Shown here: positions 18,715-31,142 of the stretch, piece by piece
Layout of the letters: each line of letters begins with the position of its first letter
Numbering within the stretch: position 1 is the stretch's first letter
Source: Zymoseptoria tritici IPO323
Lineage: Eukaryota > Ascomycota > Dothideomycetes > Mycosphaerellales > Mycosphaerellaceae
DNA length: 64,000 nucleotides
Assembly: GCF_000219625.1 (NCBI RefSeq)
Contig: NC_018214.1
Location: forward strand, 1-64,000
Direction: 5' to 3'
Made by a program: the position numbers and the translations under genes
Notes under the pieces: generated by a model
The model's database searches: none
What the model was told of the DNA's origin: nothing
Seen by the model: only the letters and a program-made list of their open reading frames with translations

Positions 18715-21695
18715 TGGACACTAGTGAGACGAGTCTTATTTAGTGTCCAGCCTAGTGGTGGTTTGAAGGCGACGTAAATAGACAGCTTAGGATGATTGTG
18801 ATGGAAGTCTGCTAGTTCGGCGGCTGCATACTTAACCAAGTTATTAGCCGGCTCCTATAAAGCTTCTGATCTTGGGTATCCTTTCCAGTGAACGAGGTAT
18901 TTCCATACCACTGGTGCTACGTGTGGGTTCTTCCGACTCTTGCGACCTTTCTTTGCTTCGCTGCGCATGTCCAGAATTTGCTCTACCTTATATTCCTCGT
19001 GTTCGGAGTCGGTGCCGGCGATGGCGACCGCTAGGGGAGGTGGTGGCGCTAATTGGCCTAGAAGAGGGTCGTTTGCGGCGTGTCGAAGCAGGCTGTTGTT
19101 AAAGATGTCGTCTATCTTCATTAAGGAAGGGAGCTTAAGTCGGTATGCCCCTGGCATAACCTTAATAATTTCGTATAGTCCGAGAAGCTTGTAGTCTAGA
19201 GAGATTGAAGGACGCTGAGTCTTGATGTTCTTACGGTTGATTCGGACTATGTTACCGACAGCGAACGTAGGACCGCTGTCTCGGTGGAGGTTTGCAGCAT
19301 CGGTTTGTCGTGCGGAGCTGAGTCTCAGTTGTTGTTGGAGCTGCCCGTGAAGTTTAGTCATGGTGTGTGCGAACGAGTCGGCTTATTCAGCTGATTAGCG
19401 CTGCCGAGTTGGCAGCAGAGGAAGGTTAAGCTCCGTGTCTATGTCGGTAAATCGAGGGTTTCTTCCCGTGTTGGCGAAGAAGGGAGATACTCCTGTTAAT
19501 TCTAAGACGTAGTTGTTAGCAGCGAATTCGGCTATTAGCAACCAGTTAACCTAGTCGTTTTGTCGATAGGATACAAAGCTTCGAAGGTAGGTTTCCATCG
19601 ACTTGTTAGTATTCTCGGACTGGCCGTCTGTTTCGGGGTAGTAGGACGAGGATAGCTTCCGTAATGTTCCAAGCAGCTTGCACAATCGAGTCTAGAAGGC
19701 TGACACGAATTAAGGTCCCCTATCGGAGATAAGGGTTAATAGGAAGCCATGTCTTGACCAGACATAGCGGAGGAACATGCGAGCACAGTGTTCAGCTTCT
19801 ATTAAAAGCACGGGGATTAGATGGCGTTCCTTTGTCATGCGGTTAGTAACTGTTATAACATTCCGGTAGGTAGCGCTATTAGCGTGGCTTTTGCTCGGTG
19901 GCAAGTCTACGACGAAGTTAACTGTCACGTCGGTCCATAGCTTGGCCGGTGCCTCTAAGGATCGAAGTAGGGATTGATGTGGCAGGTTGCTTAGTTTGTT
20001 GTTCTTGCACGCGCAGTTTCTAATGAACCTGCTAACTAACCTAGCTATTCGAGGCTAGTAGAACTGCCGGCTGAGCAGTTCGAAGGTCTTGGCTTAACTA
20101 GGGTGGCCAGCGGCAGGTGTGTTATAGAAGGACTGAATGATGCGCGTGCGCAAGGTGCCTGTATGCGGGTCGTTGTCCTCGCTTCCAGGGACATAAACGC
20201 TCCAAGATCCGTAAGCGTTGCGGACATATAATATGCCGTTCTCGGCTCTGATATCGTCCAACTGGCGTTTAAGGCTGTTCACAAACGTTGTGTTCGTAAT
20301 TCTACGAGCAAGGTCCGTTATTGCGGAACGAGCTTCCCTGCCTTGTTCGCTTTAATACAGCTCGCGGATTTCCTATGCAAGGGTTGCGGCTTTGACTGAA
20401 GATATTAGAAGGCAGGAGGTGTTGATTGTATGTCTAGCAAGGTGCTTCGGTTGTAGGATGGTTTGGTGTTAGTGCTAGAGGCGTAGATCATCGGACGAGG
20501 TAGGTAGGTCTTAAGGAAGGCGAGTAAGAGCATCCGCTTTGCTGTTGCTCTTGCCTGAAACGAAGGATATAGTAAAGTTAAATTAAGATAGGAATTCAGC
20601 CTATCGTGCCTATCGGCGGTTAAGAACCTTGGTCGATATGAAATGCTCGAGGTTCTTGTAGTCTAACATGACCTTAACTGGGTTACTATCGTCTAATGCG
20701 AGTTCAGGCCTCTACTCTTCGAACGCTTTGACGATTGCCATAAGTTCCTTGTCGTAAATGTCGTAGTTGCACTTAGCAGGGGACATTTTCTTAGAGAGGT
20801 ATGCTACAGGGCGGAGCAATCCGTCGGCTCCACGTTGCGAGAGGACTGCGGCTATAACGAAGTCGGAGGCGTCCGTTTCGAGGATGGTTTCCAGCCCTAG
20901 CGTAAAGTAAGCAAGGACTAGGGCTTTGGTAAAACGCTCTTTAAGCTCGTCGAACGCTTTTTGGCAAGCATCGTCCTAGGTAAAGGGTAGATACCGTATA
21001 AAGGACGGTAAGAGTTTCTTATCTAGATCTCGATTAGGATCGAGCGGTTCCATCCGTGTGAGGGCAGTAAGCGGTGCGGCCACCTTAGAAAACTTCTCAA
21101 CGAAGCGGCGGTAGAAGTTAGCGAACCCTAGGAAGGATTGCACATCCTTTACAGTAGTTGGTGTCTCCCACGCGAGGACAGCAGCGACTTTCTTAGGATC
21201 TATTCGAATCCCTTCTCGACCAATAATAAGACCGAGATATTTTGTTTCTTGAACGTGGAACTCTGACTTGTCGATGTCGATAGGCAATCCAGCTTTGTGC
21301 AGTCTCTCGATGACCTTGCGGACATGTTCTTGATGTTCCTTAAGGGTGTTACTAAAAACCAGGACGTCGTCCAGGTATACAGAGCAGAAGTCGTCGAGGT
21401 ATTCGCGCAAGGCATAGTTAATCGCGGATTAGAAGGTGCTCGGCGCGTTGCAAAGTCTAAATGGCATAGCCAGGCATTCGAACTATCCGTATCGGGTTGT
21501 AAAGGCTATCTTGTGCTCGTGACTAGCAGCGATTCTGATGCGGTTAAACGCAGCGATAATGTCGAGTTTAGTGAAGTATTTCTTTCTACCGAGTCGAGCA
21601 AGGGTGTCTTGAACGAGAGGGATTGGATATCGATTCTTCACTGTGAGTGCGTTCAAGGCTCGGTAGTCGATGCAGACACGCAGTCCACCTCCAGG
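18715..21695 (-). pseudogene. Element B pol, RT to integrase-chromodomain
   Basis: Continues the pol frame interrupted by element C. From 21695 leftward: RT ([20 protein letters not shown]; catalytic YLDDVLVFS near 21360; FLGFANFYRRFVEKFSKVAA near 21100), RNase H (about 20970-20300), the integrase zinc-binding region (20282-20094, with AAGHPS), and the integrase core (19928-19710, DLPPS and LISDRGP). The C-terminus (19361-18720) carries a chromodomain, EYKVEQILDMR then YLVHWKGYP and EPANNL. A few stops (FECLAMPF preceded by a TAG, one before EPANN) come from Trp or Gln codons. The chromodomain is typical of chromoviruses and would direct insertion to heterochromatin. Confidence 0.92.
21692..21695. 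repeat. Target-site duplication of element C
   Basis: CAGG at 21692-21695 is repeated at 31143-31146. Removing element C and one copy restores the RT frame of element B (KP joined to GGGLRV). Confidence 0.85.
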
Positions 21696-21869
21696 TGATC
21701 AAAAAGCGGAAAAAGAATGATACTGATTTATGAGGGCGAAGGCCCTCAAGCTATATAGACTAACTGAAACGAGCGAGTTATATGATAATAACGAGCCTTT
21801 AAGTGAAACGGTGCCTAAGGCTTTAAGGGTTTAAGTAAACCTGAGCGAGGTTTTTGGTGTTTTTGAACA
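21696..21869 (-). repeat. Element C 3' LTR
   Basis: 174 bp, TGATCAAAAAGCGG to TTTTTGAACA on the plus strand. Nine differences from the other LTR, every one a C/T or G/A change within TCA or TGA. Confidence 0.95.
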
Positions 21870-21881
21870 TCCTCCCCTTTG
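21870..21881 (-). promoter_or_regulatory. Element C polypurine tract
   Basis: Minus strand CAAAGGGGAGGA directly upstream of the 3' LTR. Confidence 0.85.
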
Positions 21882-22291
21882 GTAAATGCGTGACCTTAAG
21901 CGTTCGTAACAACCTTAATTGAAGGCTCAGGTTATATGCTAATGCTCTCAAGTAGGTGTGCGTGATCTTAAGCGTGATCCAGGAGGTCCGTGATTGCTCG
22001 GAAGGTGAGGGCTTAAGTGCAATTGTCCAGCTAATTCTAGCAGGTGAATGATCTAATTTACGTACTATTACAAGCCTTAAGCTGGTAACTGCTGGCACAT
22101 AGTCGAATTTACTAGCAGGTCGCCCTTCTAAGGGCACAAAAGCGACTGCGTTTTTCTTTTTAAACCCTCTCTCTTTTATTAACTTCCGCAACCCTTTCCT
22201 TCCCTTTTCCTTGGACCTTTACACAGTCCACGATTACTACACCTTATACTACACTTCACAACACTACAACACACCTTAAGCAACAGTCGCT

Positions 22292-24706
22292 ATGGCGAAG
22301 GGTGACGAAGACAAGCGCAAGAAGGACGATAAGAGCAAGGACGACAAGGTCGACAAGCAGCTCCGCCGATCTCCTCGTAAGCTACCCCCTAAGTTTCCTC
22401 CTACGAAGGCTGTTTAAAGTGCTATTAAGACGGTTAAGCGCGGATACTTAGATGTAAGGATGTTAACTTAAGCATTTAGCTCGGTCTTAAGCAGCAAGAA
22501 GCAGCCGTTACGAGCTGCTGCCACCTAAGAATTAATAGACAAGTTCGCTTTAAGGAAACTCTACGTCCAGCCTAATGTTATGTCTCGGCGTAACCGCATA
22601 GAGTACACCAAATTCGGGTATAAGCAAGCCACCGGTTACAAGTCGGCATACGATACTTATCGCGATGGGCTTAATATATCTGCCTTAAGCCTTAGGTCTA
22701 AGCTACTAGGCACACGCGCTCCTACAAGCAACAATTACGAAATCCCTTAGCGCAACCCTTAACTAGCGAACTAGGGCCGTAGCTTAAGGAGTCGCACTGC
22801 CGCATAAGGTTGGGACCCCACGATGCCTCGCAACGTCCTTAACCGCTCTCCGGATCTTCGTAGCTTGTACCCTGAGCTAGATCGCTTCGACCCTTAAGGA
22901 AACATTAATAGCACTGCTATATACGCCTCTGTCGGCGCTCGACTTAAAGCTCTCCTCACTCCTAGCCCAGCCTCTAATCGCATCGCGGTTACGGACGCAT
23001 AGATAAGGGAAGTGATGTATTATCTGATTATAGTGTCGAATGCGCCTATTAAGTACCTTCGGCAATTTCTAGCTGCCTTCACGATTTCCTAACTTAATGC
23101 CTTAATCGATGGGCTTTAAGCGTTCAAGCTGGGCAATCTGCGTAGCTTAGACTAGCGTAAATCGGACGGTTACCTTATTAGGGCCTGCAAGCAATAGCGT
23201 CTAGTCTCTCTTTTCACTTAAGCTCTCGGTAGCAGCCCTTAAGAAGGCAACTGTGGCTGCGAGTCCGGCAAGCGCAAGGCTAGTCCCTTTAAGTTATGCC
23301 GCAGTAGTAGAGGCTGCTTTGGCTACTGTGCCAACTACAGCTACACTAACTACTACGATCGCTGTTCGGTTGGAGATTCTGAACTCTAGGGAAAGACTAG
23401 GACTAAGAAGAGGAACCCGAAGGCTAAGGAAGGTAATAACGATGCGGAGGACGAGTGGGTGGACTTTAAGGAGGAAGTCTCAATTCCGCTCCTAGAAGAG
23501 CCTATCTAAGTGCCCTTAAGCCCGCCGCCTTCCAGCCCTAGACCTTTCGATTCTAGATCCGGTAGAGTTACGCAGCTGCTCAACCTATTCCTCACTAGTT
23601 AGACGAATATCGCCGACATAGAGGACATTAACTTAATAGCTGTCGCAGCTCGTTCCCCTAACTTAAGGGGTCCTTTGTCTACTCGTAAGGAGATAGACAC
23701 TACTCCTTCGCGGCTAGAGCGTCCTTACTTGGATCCTTTAAGGGGGTTCGGTGGATCTCCGGGTGCTAGGCCTTTGTCCTTCTAGCTTCCTAAGAACTAC
23801 GCACAAGGAATGCCTATAACTATAGATAACATGTATCGCCGCGACAACCCTTAAGCTGGGCGTACGACCCGTCCGGCTAACGCACCTCTACTCTTCCGTA
23901 CAGGGCAACAAGGTTCCTCTAGGCCTGGCCCTGCCCTCTTCCCGACAGGCGATCGTCAAGGCACTCTAGCGCTAGGGCCCCCTAGTTTAAGTACTCGTCG
24001 GGGCCTGCCTCCTCGGCCGAGCAATATGCCTGCTCCCGTTCAAAACGCACCGGCTCCAGCTCGTCAATCTCCAAGCCTACCGTTCTATAATGCGGCGGAG
24101 GATTTCGTGGATCTGATGCACGAAGGAGAGAGGCTCTTATACGCTATCGATCAGACCTTAATACTAGCACGGACCGGCTTAACTAATAATTACGACCTAA
24201 TTCCAACCTTCTCCGGCCGCCTTATACACGAGCTAGTACTCCCCTTAAGCGGTTTCGCCACCTAGGGGAACCTGTTCTTTAGCACGGCTCCTCAGGCTAA
24301 TAATAGGCGTCAAGCATACGGCGCAGAGGGCCCAACAGTTCCTTAAGGAAGCTAACGCACGCGCGTGTACACGGAGCACATTAAGCAGCTCTACCGCAAC
24401 CGCTTTAACAAGCGCCACTCCGTGTATTAAGTCGTCTGGATGGCTCTCTCGCGGGCTTAAGTGCGTCTTAGGGCTAATTAAGGCATCACTCCTTAGATGC
24501 TACACTTGTAGGCGGTAATGTCAGCCCTTAAGACGCAGCTTATTACTAAGAAGGAAGAAGATGCTAAGAGGGAGCAGGCTAAGAAGGGTTAATTCGGGTC
24601 CAAGTAGGATCGGTAGAAAATTCGTAGGCTTAAGCAGGAGCACCAAAAGCGTTGTTTTTCTTGTTTTTCTTTTTTCTGCATACGATGCAATGCGATACGA
24701 CGCTAG
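22292..24706 (+). pseudogene. Unrecognised antisense gene in element C
   Basis: Plus-strand frame starting at ATG 22292 with a very basic N-terminus (MAKGDEDKRKKDD, then KQLRRSPRKLPPKFPP) and followed to a TAG at 24704, about 800 codons. It is interrupted by roughly two dozen TAA/TAG codons, many inside CTTAAG and so likely former CAA or CAG. Visible parts: a Cys cluster near 23250-23350 (CGC, then several single Cys), a Pro-rich middle (about 23890-24080, PAPVQNAPAPARQSPSLP), and a terminal CFSCFSFFCIRC (CX2CX4CX2C) at 24653-24688. It faces pol convergently and begins about 420 bp inside the 3' LTR. No homology recognised. It could be an extra retrotransposon ORF or a captured host gene. That it was a protein is inferred from codon continuity. 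Confidence 0.6.
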
Positions 24707-24789
24707 AAAGCCAGCGCGAAATAAATGTATAATAGCACTTAAGGACTGGCCTCAAGTATAAAAAACATAAAATAAAAACCCTCCGGGGG
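24707..24789. other. Convergent intergenic spacer in element C
   Basis: Short AT-rich gap between the ends of the antisense gene and pol. It is the natural place for two opposed polyadenylation signals. Confidence 0.4.
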
Positions 24790-27700
24790 ATCTATAAAAC
24801 TTAGGCCCTCGCATTAACCTTTCGTTTAGACTTAAAGGTTAGCTTCCTTCGTAGCTGCACCGTAGGATTACGAGGAGCTTCCCTTGTGTTCTAGGGTAGT
24901 CGTCGACGGGGCATAACTACAATAGTGTCCTCGTTATTACCCGACTCCCCTTAGGGTTTAAGTAGAGTCTCCTGGAGCTCGGAAGGGATCACAAGTGGTT
25001 CCTCTTCCGTTTCTTCTATAACAGGCTCCGCGGGGATAGGAACAGTTGCTGCAACAAGGTTAACTTAAGCGTCTTCCCTTAATGTTGCTGCTACATTTAC
25101 CGGATGCATAACCGGCTAACTTAAGGGTGCTAACTTCTTCAGCTCCCTAAGACGTTTCTTTTCGAGAGTAGCCTTAAGTTTCTCTACCTCCTTAGTATTG
25201 TCTCGATTCGCGCGTAAAACATCTCTATACTTCCTTCGGATCTTATTAGCAGCGAGTTTAAGCTTGTGTTGAAACTTTGGCTAATCGTTAGTTTTTGAAG
25301 AATCTAAAGGTTTGCCCTCCCCTAAAAGGAATCGAAGGGCTCCTAACTGTTTAAGCTGCTATGAAGACAACTTGTCCTACTTCTGCTTAGGGATAGTTGC
25401 TAGAGTAGAGAAACTTAAGTATAGATCAAGTGCAAGATTATTACGCAAGGAGTCCTTAAACTCCTGGCTAGCGGCCTTAAGTAAAATCTCCTATCTACAG
25501 CGCTTCTGCCAGTCCCTGAAACTAGTGCAGTTAGCGCGGATTAGGCGATTACTATGCACTTAATGCTTGACTACAGACCCGTCGTAGGACTCTAAGGTAT
25601 ACGTACTAAGCCAGCTTCGCTTAATTACCTTAAAGGGACCTACGAAGGTCGGCTAGAGCTTCGTCTTAGTCTTATTTGAGACAAGAACAAAGTCTCCCTC
25701 GATGAACTTGCTATTAGTTTCCTTAAAGGTGTGTCTACTAATAGCGCCGGCTCTTACTGCTTTCGTAAGCAGCTTTTCTGCGGCAATCGTCCTAGCGTTT
25801 TGCATTACTTAATGCCTGGATTTAGGATCCTCGGGCTTAAGCTACATCGGACGCAGGTACGGATAATCCTTAAGTATTCGGGGTTGCTGGCCGAACAAGA
25901 GGAAGAAGGGGCTGTATCCACAACCGGACTAGGCCCGGATTTAGCTTGAATACAGCGCCTCAGGAAGGTACAAGTCCTAAGCGTGCACGCTTTTACTATA
26001 GCACATCTTAGAGAGGATCCGGCCGAGAACACCGTTTAAGGCTTCAACCTTCCCGTTCGTGCGGGGATGGTAGGGCGTCGTTAGCCTATAGTTGGCTTAA
26101 AGGGTATCTATAAGGATATCAAACGCCTTGCTTATAAAGTTCGATCTATTGTTACTAAGGACTTCCCTTAGGGGTCCAAAGTTCGCATAGATCTCTTCTT
26201 AAACAAAGCGAGCGACCGTCTCGGTTTCTTAATTCGAGGTGGCCCTTGCAACCGGCCAACTAGTGGCATAATCCACGGCTGTGATAATGTACTTGTTACT
26301 ATTAAGTGTAATAGGCATTAGACCGACAACATTAATCGCCTAGCGCTCAAATAGCTTAAGCTTAGAATTAGCTTAGTAGAATCGCGGCTCCTACAGGGGA
26401 CTCCGGGACTTCTTCTTCGTGGCTTGACACTAAGGGCAAGTAGAAGCGTAGTTATAAACATCCTGTTTAAGTAACTACTACCAGCCCCTTGCTCGAAGAA
26501 TGCTGTAGACGCCGGGCAGTGCGAAGTGCCCGTAGTTATTGTAGTAGCGCTTAAGGAAGTCCTACCGGAATTCCGGATCTACGTAGGGTACAAGGCTTCT
26601 ATCAGCCTCGCGATGATACAGGAGGTCGTCCTTAAGGACAAGATCTGCTACCTTCTTTTTAATTAAGCGGCTTAGCTTCTTGTTCTCGGGCATCTCCCCT
26701 ATGGTTTTAAAATGGATTACTCTATTAACTACCTTACGCTCGGAGAATCCTCGTATAATCGTCCCCCTTGTAGAGTTCTCCTTAAAGGAGTAAGGCAAAG
26801 CGGTTAAGAAGTCCGCGGGTTCAAGTAATTAATCCCTAGGCTATGCAGAACCCTCCCCGGCTATATTGGCTAGGGTACCTTCTATTAAGTCCGGCCGGCG
26901 GGAGAGGGCATTAGGGACTATAGCCTCACTCCCCTTACGGTAGCGGATGTCGATGTTATAAGCTTGAAACTCCTTAATCTAGCGTGCAAGCCGCTTAGTT
27001 AGAGTCTTCGAGGTTTTTAGGTACTACAGGCTGTGGTAATCCGTAATTACTTAAGTCTTGGTCCTATTGTCGATGTAGTAGTTCCATTTTCGAAGGGCTT
27101 CCTTAATAGCAAAGAGCTCCTTCTCGTGCACTAGATAGTTTAGTTCTGCCCCTTGCAGCTTGCAGCCCTCGAAAGCAACCGGATACAATTTCCTATTAGA
27201 GTTAGCTTAATGTAGGACTACACTAAGCGCCTACTTACTTACATCCGTTTTAATAATAAAGGGCTTCTTAGTGTCTAGCATAATTAGCACTAGCTCGCTA
27301 CACAGGGCTTCCTTAAGCTTCGCAAAAGCGATAGTGCACTAAGCAGTCTACTTAATAGGGCGCTTCTTCTTAGCACGCAGCAGCAAGTTATCTTCCTTAA
27401 GGAGGTCTGATAGTGGAGCAGCGTGCCTAGCAAAGTCTCTAACGTACTTGCGGTAGAAGGAAGCTAGCCTAATAAACTGCCGCACTTCTTAAGCGTTAGT
27501 CGGCTGTAGCTAGTCTCTAACAATAGAGATCTTGTCTTCTATAGGCCTAACTTAATTGTAGCTTACTCGGTGCCTACAGAAGTCGAATTCCTTAACCCTA
27601 ATATAGCATTTCTTAGAGGAGTAATACAGCTCTTGTAATCGCAGGATATCCAGGACTTCCTTTAAGTAGACTTCGTGCCCCTCTAAGGTCTCGGAGAAGA

Positions 27701-28960
27701 TTACGATGTCGTCTAAGTAAACTACACACGTCTTGTAAAGGTGCTTTCTTAGGGCTTCGTTTATTAAGCTCTAGAAGCTTGCCAGTGCATTGCACAAGCT
27801 AAAAGGCATTACCTTAAAGTAGTATTTGCCCTAGCGAGTGTTAAATGCTATCTTGTGCTAGTCCTCTTCCTTTACTTTTAATTGCTAGAACCCGGAGGTT
27901 AAGTTAATCTTAGTAAAGTACCTTAAACTATAAAATGCATCTAAGCAGTCGGAAATCCGAGGTAGGGGGAATCGATCCTTAACAGTAGCGTTGTTTAGAG
28001 CCCTAAAATTAACGCACATTCGCTATTTCCCTCCTAGCTTAGGTACAAGTAACACAGGGCTTCCCTAAGCCGATTAGGATTTGTTAATTAACCTACGCTT
28101 CTAGAGTTCCTCGATTTAAGACTCCTGTTCAAGCGATTGGGCATAAGACAGCTAGTAAGGCTGTTAATTGATCGGCTTGTAGTCCCCGGTGTCGATTAAA
28201 TGCACAATAAACCGGTCCTTCGGTAGCTTGTTAGGTAAGGAAGATCTAAACAGATCCCTGTTGTCTAGGATAATGCGGCTTAAGCTGGGTTCCTTACTTA
28301 AGGAAGGAGGAACGTCGTCTTCCTTAAGGGATATAGGGTCGTCCTTAGGATCGCGTTCCCTCTCCTGCTGCCGCTCCTAGTATTTATCTATGTTTAAGAG
28401 ATATAAGGGCATGTCGGGATTAACGTTAAGTAAGTCCTCTAGTTCCTTAAGGGAACAGAGGTCCTTATCTACCGGAACGCTCCTTAAGTTAGGAGCGTAT
28501 CTAGAGCATAGTATAGCATACTTAACACCGTTGTCGTATAAGTACACCTTGTTCGTAAAGAAATTAATAGTCGGGCAGTACTACCTAAACTATTTAAGGC
28601 TAAGGATTACCTTGTGATTAGCGAGATCAAGCACTCGGGCAGTAATTTCCCCCTTGAAGTTACGGAGCTAGTAAGGCAGCTTAACCCTAAGGGTTGTCTC
28701 TATTACTGTGCCGTTAGGCAAAACCACGGTCTGGGAATCTATGGCCACTTAAGCCTCCGGAAACTGGTCCGCGATCGTTCGTAAGACGTATACACGCGTA
28801 GCCCTAGTGTCGAACAGGAACTTGGCCTTAACAGAATACTTACTTAAACCTAAGCGTCTAGGGGTAACCAAAAGGTTTGGTCCTATAGCGTTAAGGTAGT
28901 TAAGTTAAGTATTAGGAGGGGTCCTAAGCAATAAGGGCGACGCAACAGACGACTTAGAAT
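24790..28960 (-). pseudogene. Element C pol polyprotein
   Basis: Minus frame read leftward with stops at former Gln/Trp codons. A protease region lies near 28900-28550. RT follows: RMCVNFRALNNATVKDRFPLP near 28010; catalytic VVYLDDIVIF near 27710; FIRLASFYRKYVRDFARHAA near 27450. RNase H carries VAFEGCKLQGAELNYLVHEK near 27150. The integrase zinc-binding segment lies near 26450, and the core carries VVGLMPI and TTPYHPRTNGKVEALNG near 26060. The C-terminal FVGPFKVIKRSWLSTYTLE near 25630 is followed by a charged tail with coiled-coil-like KLKATLEKKRLRELKK. No chromodomain seen, unlike element B. Confidence 0.9.
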
Positions 28961-30451
28961 CCTTAGCATCTAAGTCGCTGTCTATTTTTTTGTCGGCTTA
29001 CTTAAGCCCCCCTTGCGTCTGTTGTAGTCGTCCTGCTTCTTCTACAAGTCTAGCTTAAGCTTCTTCTAACAGCGATACCAGGTATGTCCGGCGACTCCGC
29101 AGTTATAGCACTTTAAGGAATACTCTTAAGGTTTAGAGTTGTTGTCGGTAGCCATGTGTTTAAGGGCAGCGGCAATATACTCTACCGTAGTCTTGTTTAC
29201 CTTTCTTAGCTTAAAGGCTTTTCGAGCAAGAGCATTGCGGTTTTCCTTAAAGGCAGGGGCATCTATTCTCGGGCCCCTTTGAGAATCCACGACCTCCTAG
29301 TTGGCTGCATTAATAGCTTGAGCCTAGTCCATGATCTCCTGCAGTCCAGCCTTTTAAGGGGTAAGCTTATGTCGAATAAGCTCCGCTCGGATCGACAGCT
29401 TAAGCCTATTAAAGAAGACAGTAGCATTAGAGAAGTTATTAGGCCTTAGCTTAAGCATGCGAGCTACAGAGAGGATTTTGTAATAGAAGGTAATAACACC
29501 TCCTGTTTGCTTAAGAGCTCGGTATTGTCTCTAGAGCTTCTCTTAGTAATAATAATCTTAGAAATAGGAGACGAGGTTGCCGAGCATTAAGTTAAGGGTA
29601 TAGGTTCCCTCGATGATTTTAAGCCTACAAGTCTCTTCCTGTTCCTCCTACTAGGCAAGGGCGTTACGCTACATCTAGCTACCTACTAATTCGATAAGGT
29701 TAGCTTCGGATAGGCGGATACCCCTCTATCTTAGGGCAATCTAAGACCTTAAGTAACGCTCCATAGACCTAACCTAGATATCAGCAGCGTTATTTCGAGT
29801 GTCTCCCTAGTATAGTTCTAGTACCCGGACGGAAGCCTTGATAGAAGTATCCAAGGAATTAAGGGGAGTTGTATCCCTGCCTAGTGTTCTAGACGTGTGG
29901 CGATAGGGACGACTTGGTCCCTTATCGTCACTTAAGCCGTGTCTAGGGTTATCTCCTCGATATAGGGATAGCTTGAACCGTACGGCTCCTAGCTCGCTTA
30001 GTCCCCGGATAGGCCTGTTAGCAGATCCTGCTCGAACAGGCTCCTAGGACAAGCGGGCGTTCTCGGCCTAAAGTCGGACAGCGTCCGCTTTAAGTCGATT
30101 GATATGTTCCTCTATCTCCCTTAAGGCAGCCACATGCTCGCTGAAACGAGTGGGGCCTAAGCCTACATTAGCAGCAGGTCGGCTTAGTTAAGTGGGAGTT
30201 CGGAAGGTAACATTAGCTCTAAGTAGAGCTAGGGGATCCGTCTGAGGATCTCCTTTAGGGAAGAGACGAGCAGTAGTAGATGGTGCCGCCCCTACATCGC
30301 TACCTCGTTCCTTAATGCGATTAAGTTCGTTAATCAGGCTTGGATAGCCTTGCCTATCTTCCTTAAGCCTTTCTCCTTTAGTAACTGTTAGGTTCAAGTC
30401 GTAGGAGGAAGGAAGCTCTGTAGTTCCTTCGGCTTAGCTAGTAACGGACAT
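28961..30451 (-). pseudogene. Element C gag with zinc knuckle
   Basis: ATG at 30451 starts MSVTS; the frame then runs as a hydrophilic capsid-like protein (open stretch at 30397-30188). It ends with the nucleocapsid CCHC knuckle CYNCGVAGHTWYRC at 29110-29069, a perfect CX2CX4HX4C. A KLRKVNKTTVEYIAAALK segment lies before it. About 490 codons, usual for gag. Interrupted by TAA/TAG at Gln/Trp positions, often in CTTAAG. Confidence 0.88.
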
Positions 30452-30950
30452 CTTGTCTTAGTAGGATAGGTTGTTAATCGAACTAAATTAAGTTGCTATT
30501 GTTATTGCTTCCGGTAACTTAAAGGGTTATAACTTCCTCCTTATAGTTCCTTAAGCGGCTAGGCAGCTCTAGCTATTGTCGTGTTCAAACATGGCGCGCT
30601 TTAAGTGTTTAGGTAACTAGTTTTGAGTGCGGTAATTCTATGCTTTAAGTCTCAAACTTAAGGCAAAACGAGTTTTGCGTTAACGTTTAAGTAGAAGTTG
30701 GCAATCCAGCACATATAGCACCGCTAAGTAAATCGCTATATATAGGACCCCTAGCTATAGAAAACCCGGTGCTTCTAGTTAGGTATACAGTCTAAGTGGA
30801 AAGTCCGGTATAGTCCATAAGTCTAAGGAGGTCTCAAACCAGAGTCGTTTTAAGCTAGTTTAATTAAATAGGCAATAAATCGAGCATCCGGCCAGCTCTA
30901 ACCCTTAAGTAGCAGAGCCAGCCGGTGAGACGGCTAAGGAGCCGCCTCAA

Positions 30951-30966
30951 GTGCTCTTAGCTACCA
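30951..30966 (-). promoter_or_regulatory. Element C primer-binding site
   Basis: Minus strand TGGTAGCTAAGAGCAC, two bases inside the 5' LTR. TGG pairs with the CCA end of a tRNA. The tRNA was not identified. Confidence 0.75.
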
Positions 30967-30968
30967 GA

Positions 30969-31142
30969 TGATCAAAAAGCGGAAAAAGAATAATACTGAT
31001 TTATAAGGGCGAAGGCCCTTAAGCTATATAGACTAACTAAAACGAGCGAGTTATATGATAATGACGAGCCTTCAAGTGAAACGGTGCCTGAGGCTTTAAG
31101 GGTTCAAGTAAACCTAAGCGAGGTTTTTGGTGTTTTTGAACA
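30969..31142 (-). repeat. Element C 5' LTR
   Basis: 174 bp, same ends as 21696-21869. Followed by target duplication CAGG. Confidence 0.95.

Larger units (their letters stand above)
21696..31142 (-). mobile_element. Element C, Ty3/gypsy LTR element with antisense gene
   Basis: 9.4-kb element inserted in the RT of element B. LTRs of 174 bp lie at 21696-21869 and 30969-31142, with a primer-binding site and polypurine tract in the expected places for minus-strand transcription. Gag and pol are on the minus strand (30451 to about 24790). A long gene on the opposite strand (22292-24706) fills the space between pol and the 3' LTR. The hexamer CTTAAG is strikingly frequent. It is the youngest layer by position (C in B in A). 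Confidence 0.95.
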
